Shown: in pieces, positions 45,001 to 51,222 of the stretch | Numbering within the stretch: position 1 is the first letter of the stretch | Layout of the letters: each line of letters begins with the position of its first letter | Source of the DNA: a bacterium | GTDB taxonomy: Bacteria > Patescibacteriota > Minisyncoccia > UBA6257 > 2-01-FULL-56-20 | Length of the DNA: 51,222 nt | NCBI GenBank assembly: GCA_021827685.1 | Contig: JAKAUM010000004.1 | Span: 1-51,222, forward strand | Reading direction: 5' to 3' | Made by a program: the position numbers and the translations under genes | Notes under the pieces: generated by a model | The model's input: only the letters and a program-made list of their open reading frames with translations | Databases searched by the model: none | What the model was told of the DNA's origin: nothing

Positions 45001-46533
45001 TTACGCGCGGGCGCCGGCGGCGCGCGGCGCGCGGCGGAGGGCCTTCCCGGCGCCCGCGCCCCCGCACTCGCCTCCCTTCATCGCCGTTTTCCCGTTTACG
45101 ACCGTAAACCTGATTTCGCCGCCCTTAAAGCAGGCAAGATCCGCGAAATATCCTTCGGCAACCGCTCCCCGGTCGCGCAAACCGAACTCGGCCGCAGGCG
45201 CGGAGGTGATTTTCGCCACCGCGTCCTTAAGCGGCATGAGGTTTTCCTTTTCCGCCATCGCGAGAAAATCGGTGAACGTGCTTTTCGTGCGGGACGACTT
45301 GAGCTGTTTTCCGCGGAACGGCGCTTCGGCGAAACTCGGCGCGTTGGATGCTATAAAACTGTGCGGGCTTGCGATTGCCCGCCGCGCGGCCGCCACATTC
45401 ACATTCCGATACAGCACCGCGCCGCGCATCCTCATCGCAACCATAAGGCGGATGAGGGCGTCGCGGGAATCCTCGGCCTCGTACATTTCCTTGATCTCGC
45501 GGAGGGAACGGCCGACGAGAGAGTCGTTGCCCGGCGCCTGCGCGACGATAAGGCGATCCTCGTCAGGCGCCGGCATATCCGCCCTTACCCGTTTCGCAAA
45601 CCATTCGTCCTTCACGTTCGCCATCATGCGGCCCGCGCCACCGTTCTGGGCCCATTCGGGCAGGAAGGAATATATCGGCAGGAGCATGTCCTCCGAAGGA
45701 TAAAGGTCGAAGTGGAAATCAGCGGATTGCGGCAAAGATTCGATTAGATCGAGCGCCGCCGAATATTCCCTTTCCGCGCCGCGGATGGGAACGAAATGGC
45801 TTACGAGCGTCCGCGCGCCGGATCCTTTTGCAAGCGCGATGGTTTCCTCGACGGATTTTTCCACACCCTTGTCCATATTCCGAAGGTGCGTCGCGTATAC
45901 GCCCCCCGCGCTTTTCACAATATCGGCAACGAGCTTCAATTCGCCCGGCGGCGTGCTCCGCTCATGCACATAGGCAAGCCCGGTGGAGATGCCGAAAGCG
46001 CCTTCCCGCAAGGCCTCCCGCAAAGTCCCCGCGAGCACGCCGAGTTCGTTCTTCGTAAGCTCGCGGAGGGCTTCTCCGGTAATCGCGCGGCGGACCGTTC
46101 CGTGCCCCGCGAGCGTACCGAAGTTGACCCCGAGCCGGAACTTATCGAGCGCGCGGAGGAACTCCGCCGTCGTATGCCATCCCACGTTCGCGCGGTTCGG
46201 ATCCGTCCATTTGCCGACGGATTCCAGACTGCCGTAGAGGAGCGGCGCGAGGGACGCGCCGCACATGCCGCCGAAAATGGTCGTGACGCCTTGCTTTAAA
46301 AAATCCTCCTGGGCGGGATAGTCGAGAAGGGAAAGATAATGATCCGAGTCCGTGTTGACGTCGATGAAACCCGGCGAAAGGTAAGCTCCCCCGCCGTCGA
46401 GCACCTCGTCCGCTTTCTTGTTGGGGAAATTGCCGATGGCGGAAATCCGCTCTCCGCTTATAAAAACATCGGTCGGCTCCGGAAACTCCCGCGCGCCGCC
46501 GAGGATCAGGACATTTCGGACGAGAAGCGTCAT
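45001..46533 (-). CDS. Amidohydrolase-like, N-acyl-D-amino-acid deacylase-related (divergent metal site)
   Basis: VLDGGGAYLSPGFIDVNTDSDHY, FGGMCGASLAPL, FGISTGLAYVHERSTPPGEL, YATHLRNM, VSHFVPIRG, C-terminal GAVAEGYFADLACF. Confidence 0.82.
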   Translation of the reverse strand: MTLLVRNVLILGGAREFPEPTDVFISGERISAIGNFPNKKADEVLDGGGAYLSPGFIDVNTDSDHYLSLLDYPAQEDFLKQGVTTIFGGMCGASLAPLLYGSLESVGKWTDPNRANVGWHTTAEFLRALDKFRLGVNFGTLAGHGTVRRAITGEALRELTKNELGVLAGTLREALREGAFGISTGLAYVHERSTPPGELKLVADIVKSAGGVYATHLRNMDKGVEKSVEETIALAKGSGARTLVSHFVPIRGAEREYSAALDLIESLPQSADFHFDLYPSEDMLLPIYSFLPEWAQNGGAGRMMANVKDEWFAKRVRADMPAPDEDRLIVAQAPGNDSLVGRSLREIKEMYEAEDSRDALIRLMVAMRMRGAVLYRNVNVAAARRAIASPHSFIASNAPSFAEAPFRGKQLKSSRTKSTFTDFLAMAEKENLMPLKDAVAKITSAPAAEFGLRDRGAVAEGYFADLACFKGGEIRFTVVNGKTAMKGGECGGAGAGKALRRAPRAAGARA

Positions 46534-47523
46534 TTACTTCACGAGGTTTGCCGGCGCGCCCTCCGCGAAAGCGACGATGTTGTCGATCGTAGTATCGAGG
46601 ATCCGGAAGAAGGCCTCGCGCGTATTGAATGCGTTGTGCGGCGTCATAACCACGTTGGGCATCGCGGCAAGGCCGCCGTCGGCGGCCATGTCGCCCGCTT
46701 TCATTTCCGTTTCTTCTTCCAATACGTCGAGTCCCGCGCCGCCGAGCGCGCCCGCCTGGAGCGCCGCGCGGAGAGCCGCGGTTTCCACGATCGCGCCGCG
46801 GGCGGTGTTCACGAGATATGCGCCGCGCTTCATAAGGCCGATGTTCTGGGCGTTGATTAGGTGATGCGTGGACGGAAGATAGGGGGCGTGGATCGTCACG
46901 ATGTCGCTCTGCGCGAGGAGATCCGCAAGTTCGAAATACCGGAAATCCATTTCCTTCGCAAAAGCGTCGTCGCGATAAACGTCGTAAGCCGCGACCGTCA
47001 TGCCGAAGCCCTTTGCCATCCGGATGGCATGCTTGCCGATGCGGCCGGTGCCGACCACGCCCAGCGTTTTTCCCGCAAGGTCGAAACCGCAGAGTCCATC
47101 CGTCGTAAACCGTTTTTCATCGCGCACGCGGGCGCGCGCTTCGCAAATTTTCCGCGAAAGCGCGAGGATGAGCGCAAAAGCGAACTCGGCGACCGTGTTC
47201 TCGCCGTATGCCGGCACCGAGGAGACCGGAATCCCCCGCGCGGCGGCGGCGGCCAGGTCAATATGGTCGTATCCGGTCGAAAGCGTCGAAATAAACCTAA
47301 TTGACGGCAATTTCGCGATCACCTCCGCGCTCACCGCCGAATCCATGAAGACGCCGAGGACGTCGAAGTCCGCGCCCGCCGGAACGTGATCCTTGTCCAG
47401 GATGCCGTCCGCGAATTCCACCTCCACGCCGGCTGTTTTTAATTTTTCGTTCCGACGGAGATACGCTTCCCCTTCTTCGCCCCAGCGCCCGCAATTGAAA
47501 AAAACGGCCTTGTGCTTGTTCAT
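46534..47523 (-). CDS. D-isomer-specific 2-hydroxyacid dehydrogenase
   Basis: LGVVGTGRIGKHAIRMAKGFGM, LVNTARGAIVE, VMTPHNAFNT. Confidence 0.93.
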   Translation of the reverse strand: MNKHKAVFFNCGRWGEEGEAYLRRNEKLKTAGVEVEFADGILDKDHVPAGADFDVLGVFMDSAVSAEVIAKLPSIRFISTLSTGYDHIDLAAAAARGIPVSSVPAYGENTVAEFAFALILALSRKICEARARVRDEKRFTTDGLCGFDLAGKTLGVVGTGRIGKHAIRMAKGFGMTVAAYDVYRDDAFAKEMDFRYFELADLLAQSDIVTIHAPYLPSTHHLINAQNIGLMKRGAYLVNTARGAIVETAALRAALQAGALGGAGLDVLEEETEMKAGDMAADGGLAAMPNVVMTPHNAFNTREAFFRILDTTIDNIVAFAEGAPANLVK

Positions 47524-47537
47524 AAGAACATTATACC

Positions 47538-47569
47538 AAAACCGCCGCCCGAGGGAGGGCGGCGGTTTT
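47538..47569. terminator. Strong inverted repeat/terminator upstream of the dehydrogenase
   Basis: AAAACCGCCGCCC-GAGGGA-GGGCGGCGGTTTT perfect inverted repeat. Confidence 0.8.
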
Positions 47570-47742
47570 GCGGCCGTCGGCCCGGGTCGAAACGGGCGGC
47601 GGCCGGGAAAGAGCCATGTTGTGTTTATGCTCGTGTTCTCACATATTGTGGTGTGCGCAGTGCGTAATATTTTTTATGGTTTGGCGGCCTTTGTCCGCAA
47701 CGGCTGGCCTGCTCGCGTGATATCCCGTTGCGCTTGCCAACC

Positions 47743-48447
47743 TCATTGATTACTACACCCCGTGCACGGCGATATTTCGCCCACTCCGATCGCGCGGATG
47801 GTTCCGCTCCCATTGCGATCGCCGAAAACCACCACTTCCTCTCCCGATCGGGGCGCAAAAGAAGGTTCCAGGAAAGTAGCCGTCGAGACCTCGATCGCGG
47901 AGGTGGCTCCGTAAAGATCCATGAGCACGAAACCGCCGGGAAGCGGCGCCTGCACGAAGCCTCGATGGATATCGTCTTCTTCGGGCACGGCAAACCCCGG
48001 GTAATAGGCCCCTACGACCGGCACGCGCTGGTGTACGCCTTCCGAAAAAACCTCCCTTCGAAGCGAGGTGCCGATAATAAGAAGGTTCGCGGCGGCGATA
48101 AGGCAAAGCGCCCCGAGGAGCGAGTACACGATCGGCCAGCGGTAGCCCCACGGATAGCGGTGCATGATGGCCGCGAGCGTGGCGAGCAGGATCGCCACGA
48201 GCCCGATGAGCGCCCACGGGAGAGAAGTGAAGAAGGCGGACCATCCGGCCAGCCCGAACTCCGGCTCATACCATACGCCGCTCTCGCGCAGGGCAAACAC
48301 GGCGAAACCCGCGAGGTAGATCATAAGGAGAAGCACGATCACCCCGATGAGAATGCCGGTCGCGGTGCGCAAAGCGAAATACGCCTTCGGGCGCATTTTC
48401 GCCTCGCCGCGCGTTATCTTCCCCAAAACCTCTTCTTCTATTGCCAT
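47743..48447 (-). CDS. Multi-TM hypothetical protein next to sigma factor; candidate anti-sigma/regulatory partner
   Basis: Immediately downstream of the ECF sigma gene; MAIEEEVLGKITRGEAKMRPKAYFALRTATGILIGVIVLLLMIYL... with 3-4 TMs. Confidence 0.6.
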   Translation of the reverse strand: MAIEEEVLGKITRGEAKMRPKAYFALRTATGILIGVIVLLLMIYLAGFAVFALRESGVWYEPEFGLAGWSAFFTSLPWALIGLVAILLATLAAIMHRYPWGYRWPIVYSLLGALCLIAAANLLIIGTSLRREVFSEGVHQRVPVVGAYYPGFAVPEEDDIHRGFVQAPLPGGFVLMDLYGATSAIEVSTATFLEPSFAPRSGEEVVVFGDRNGSGTIRAIGVGEISPCTGCSNQ

Positions 48448-48460
48448 CTTTCCTAAGTTA

Positions 48461-49024
48461 TTACTGTTTATTTCCCACAATCTTTCGAAGGGCCGCTTTG
48501 CCGCGCTGGAGGCGGATGCCGACGGTCGAAACCGGAACGCGCAGGACGTCGGCGATCTCCTTGTAGTCCATCTCCTCGAAATAATAGAGGACGAGCGGCT
48601 CGCGATATTTCGGATCGAGCGCGCCGAGCGATTTCTCGACGAGCGATTTTATTTCCTTCCGCTCGACGTCCCCGTCCGCCGTTTCTTTCGCCACGGGATG
48701 GGGAAAGAGCAGGTCGAAGTCAAAAATGGAAACCGACGCCTCGCGCTTCGTCTTTTTTATCGCATTCACGAATTCGTTGTGCGCGATGCGGTAAATCCAG
48801 GGGGAAAAACGGCGCCGGGCGTCGAAGCTTTTGATGTTCACGTACGACTTGATGAACACATCCTGCAGAAGGTCATTCGCGCGGTCGCGATCGAAAAAAA
48901 ACCGCTCCGCATAACGCCTTAGTTTCGGCTCGTAGCGTTCCACAATGATCCGAAAGGCCTCTCGATCCCCTTCCTGTACGAGGATCGCAACCTCCTCATC
49001 CGATCTTTCGGGAGTGTCCGACAT
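48461..49024 (-). CDS. ECF-type sigma-70 RNA polymerase sigma factor
   Basis: Region 2 DLLQDVFIKSYVNIKSFDARRRFSPWIYRIAHNEFVNAIKK; region 4 YREPLVLYYFEEMDYKEIADVLRVPVSTVGIRLQRGKAALRK. Confidence 0.93.
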   Translation of the reverse strand: MSDTPERSDEEVAILVQEGDREAFRIIVERYEPKLRRYAERFFFDRDRANDLLQDVFIKSYVNIKSFDARRRFSPWIYRIAHNEFVNAIKKTKREASVSIFDFDLLFPHPVAKETADGDVERKEIKSLVEKSLGALDPKYREPLVLYYFEEMDYKEIADVLRVPVSTVGIRLQRGKAALRKIVGNKQ

Positions 49025-49149
49025 GGTCATTCGTTGAGAGATATGCGAAGCCGGGCGAATATGCGGCAATCTTCGGCAATCGGCGGCCGCCCTCCGCGCG
49101 CATATCTTACATACTACGACCCTGCCGCCCAATTTGTTTCATAAATCTT

Positions 49150-50103
49150 TTATTTTCGCGCCCGGGCGGCCTCAAGCGCCCCGCCGCGCCTGCGCCATAT
49201 CTCGATCATCCCGCCGGTATCCGTACGGAAAACGCGCGCAGGGGTCGAGGATGCAATCCTGCCGAGGAGGGATCTCGCAGGGGCGCCCGCGGCCGCTTTA
49301 CCCGCGCCGGTTCCGCCTCCTGCGGCCACGATGACCGCTTCCGGCCGGACGTCCCGGAGAAGCGACGCGCCCGTAGCGAGGCTCCCGCCGGCGTCGGCGG
49401 TTTTCAATATATCGGCGCGGAGGGCCGCCGATTCCGCCGCCGCAAGATAACGCTCCACCGCGAGGTCCGCGCCGCCCATGAAAATCGAGGTCATGGCGGC
49501 GGCGCTTTGCCCTTCCGCGGCTCCCTTTCCTTCCACGCGAAGGACGAGCGACGCTTCGCGCGGCTCGGGACTCTTTAAAAACGCACTCTCCGGCGAAAGC
49601 ACGGCAATCTCTCCGGATACGGTCTTGATGCGGTCATGCGCGCCGACGACCGCGACGGGAACCCCTTTCGAAGCCAGCTTCGCGCGCAGAACGCCCCAGC
49701 TCGCGGCACCCGGCCCCGCCGGGCGGCGCCCGCTCCAAAGAAACGTCCCTATGCGGAAATCGTCCAAAATCTCCGTAAATCCGCCCGACTGCCGCGCTGA
49801 CGGATACGAAGAAATAGCGATGTCGATATAGCGGTCGCCGGACGGCAGGATCGCGGCGAGCGCGCTTGCGGCGGCGCTTCCCGCAGGCCCTGCATCAATC
49901 AAGATTTTCACATCGTCCGGAAACATTACGAGCTCTCCCCCGCCCTCCGCCGCGGATAGAAAATATTCGCGCGTGCCTGACGAATTTTCCCGCATGCGGC
50001 CGCCGCCAAGGCCTGCCATTCCCGCCGCGAAATATACGTCGAGTAAAACGAGCGACGCGGCAAGGATGAGGTTAAAAGTACCGAACTTGCGGAAAAAAAT
50101 CAT
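49150..50103 (-). CDS. ComEC C-terminal (metallo-beta-lactamase-like) domain as a separate ORF, catalytic motif degenerate
   Basis: VKILIDAGPAGSAAASALAAILPSGDRYIDIAISSYPSARQSGGFTEILDDF aligns by eye with MBL 'LIDGGP...HPHADHIGGL' but lacks HxHxDH; ATGA overlap with the comEC channel ORF. Confidence 0.7.
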   Translation of the reverse strand: MIFFRKFGTFNLILAASLVLLDVYFAAGMAGLGGGRMRENSSGTREYFLSAAEGGGELVMFPDDVKILIDAGPAGSAAASALAAILPSGDRYIDIAISSYPSARQSGGFTEILDDFRIGTFLWSGRRPAGPGAASWGVLRAKLASKGVPVAVVGAHDRIKTVSGEIAVLSPESAFLKSPEPREASLVLRVEGKGAAEGQSAAAMTSIFMGGADLAVERYLAAAESAALRADILKTADAGGSLATGASLLRDVRPEAVIVAAGGGTGAGKAAAGAPARSLLGRIASSTPARVFRTDTGGMIEIWRRRGGALEAARARK

Positions 50104-51222
50104 GGCGGGAGCGAGGCGGGGACGCCCGCCGCGCGAAGGCTGCTCCGGCGGGAAAATACGAATAGCGCGAGGAGCAGATAATAGGACGCGATGAAGAACG
50201 CGGAATCGAAACTGAACGGCACGGGAACCGCGAGCGCGGCGAACGTCCTTATCACGAGAAGCTGATAGCGGAGGAAGAAGCCGGCGCATTGGGCCGCGAA
50301 AAACGCAAGGCGCCCTGACGCGAAACCGAAAACGGCGAGCATGGTCCCGAGCGCCATCGTAGCCGGTATCGTCGCGGTCACGAGCACGTTGGCGAAAACC
50401 CCGACGAGCGAAAGGGGGCCGAACGCGCGGATAAGGATCGGCATGACGGCGATCTGGGCCGAGAGAACTATGGCTGCGGCATCCCGCAAGCCGAACGGCG
50501 CGTGCGCCGGCGCAGGCCCGCCTGCGCGGAGCAATCCGCGGATCGGCGGCCCGAGAAAGATGATGCCAAGCAAGCCCACGAAGGAGAGGATAAAACCGAC
50601 ATTAAAGACGGGCGCAGAGGGATCGGCGAGAACCATCGCGGCGGCAGTGAAAGCGATCAGGTTCCGCAGGTTGGGCGCCTCCCCTATCGCGCGGGCTGCG
50701 AGCGCGACCACGCCCATGATCGCAGCCCGCACGGCGGATGCGCGCCAGCCCGTCATGGATATAAAAAGGACGATGAGCGCCGCCGTGGCGGCGAGTGACG
50801 CGCGGCGCGGAAGGAATTTTTTGAAGAAAGCGCCGCACACGGCGACCAGGATCATGATTTGGTAGCCCGAAACGGCGATAATATGCGCGGCGCCGGCGCG
50901 CGATAGCTCGTTCCGAAGATCGGGCGGGATGCCCGCGCGGTAGCCGAACATAATGCCGCCAAGGAGCCCTGCTTCGTCCGCCGGAAGCGCCCCACGGAAT
51001 TCCCGGATCGCGGCGGCCTTGATCCCCAACATCCAGTCGCGGAAGAAAAAACCCTTGTGTTGCGCGACGAGGCCGACCGCCGGGGAAAACATGATAGGCG
51101 GGGCGTGCGGCTCGCGGGAAGCCTCGAGCGTGCCGCTTATCGTCACGAGGTCGCCGTACGCGAACTCCGCTTCCGGGCCGGCCGGAGGCGCAAGAAATAA
51201 AAACGAACCGCGGAAAGGCGGC
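50100..51222 (-). CDS. comEC: ComEC/Rec2 competence channel domain (5' end beyond window)
   Basis: LLGGIMFGYRAGIPPDLRNELSRAGAAHIIAVSGYQIMILV, STRAND-wise open to the window edge; FISMTGWRASAVRAAIMG. Confidence 0.88.
   Translation of the reverse strand, partial: PPFRGSFLFLAPPAGPEAEFAYGDLVTISGTLEASREPHAPPIMFSPAVGLVAQHKGFFFRDWMLGIKAAAIREFRGALPADEAGLLGGIMFGYRAGIPPDLRNELSRAGAAHIIAVSGYQIMILVAVCGAFFKKFLPRRASLAATAALIVLFISMTGWRASAVRAAIMGVVALAARAIGEAPNLRNLIAFTAAAMVLADPSAPVFNVGFILSFVGLLGIIFLGPPIRGLLRAGGPAPAHAPFGLRDAAAIVLSAQIAVMPILIRAFGPLSLVGVFANVLVTATIPATMALGTMLAVFGFASGRLAFFAAQCAGFFLRYQLLVIRTFAALAVPVPFSFDSAFFIASYYLLLALFVFSRRSSLRAAGVPASLPP

Overview
This 51.2 kb window looks like the high-GC, compact genome of a Patescibacteria/CPR (Parcubacteria-like) bacterium. 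That assignment rests on gene style and content, not on a search. Most of it is housekeeping: dnaX, scpA/scpB, a D,D-carboxypeptidase, mraY, rpsB-tsf, nth, uvrB-uvrA-uvrC, tsaC-like, sod, def-fmt, a ctp-type protease, rplI, rpmA, typA, murC, gltX, murG, ftsW, an ECF sigma factor and a split comEC. There are three tRNA genes: Gln-CTG, Tyr-GTA and Gln-TTG. Two AT-richer islands stand out by eye. The first (about 1-3330) holds an IS-type transposase tail, a beta-class DNA methyltransferase, a convergent uncharacterised ORF with a probable 5' frameshift, and a tightly coupled DUF5343-like plus HEPN (Swt1-like) pair. It is the best candidate for an under-described defence or toxin-antitoxin system. 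The second (about 28.56-29.9 kb) holds an MFS transporter. Each island abuts the 3' end of a tRNA-Gln gene. Other notable signals are: a C8 homopolymer that puts the start codon of a prepilin/LamG gene out of frame; recurrent extended -10 boxes 6-9 nt before start codons (leaderless-mRNA architecture); degenerate catalytic or cofactor motifs in the ComEC beta-lactamase-like domain, a D-aminoacylase-like protein and endonuclease III; and perfect inverted repeats. No CRISPR array or rRNA was seen. Many long antisense ORFs in the track are GC-driven artefacts.
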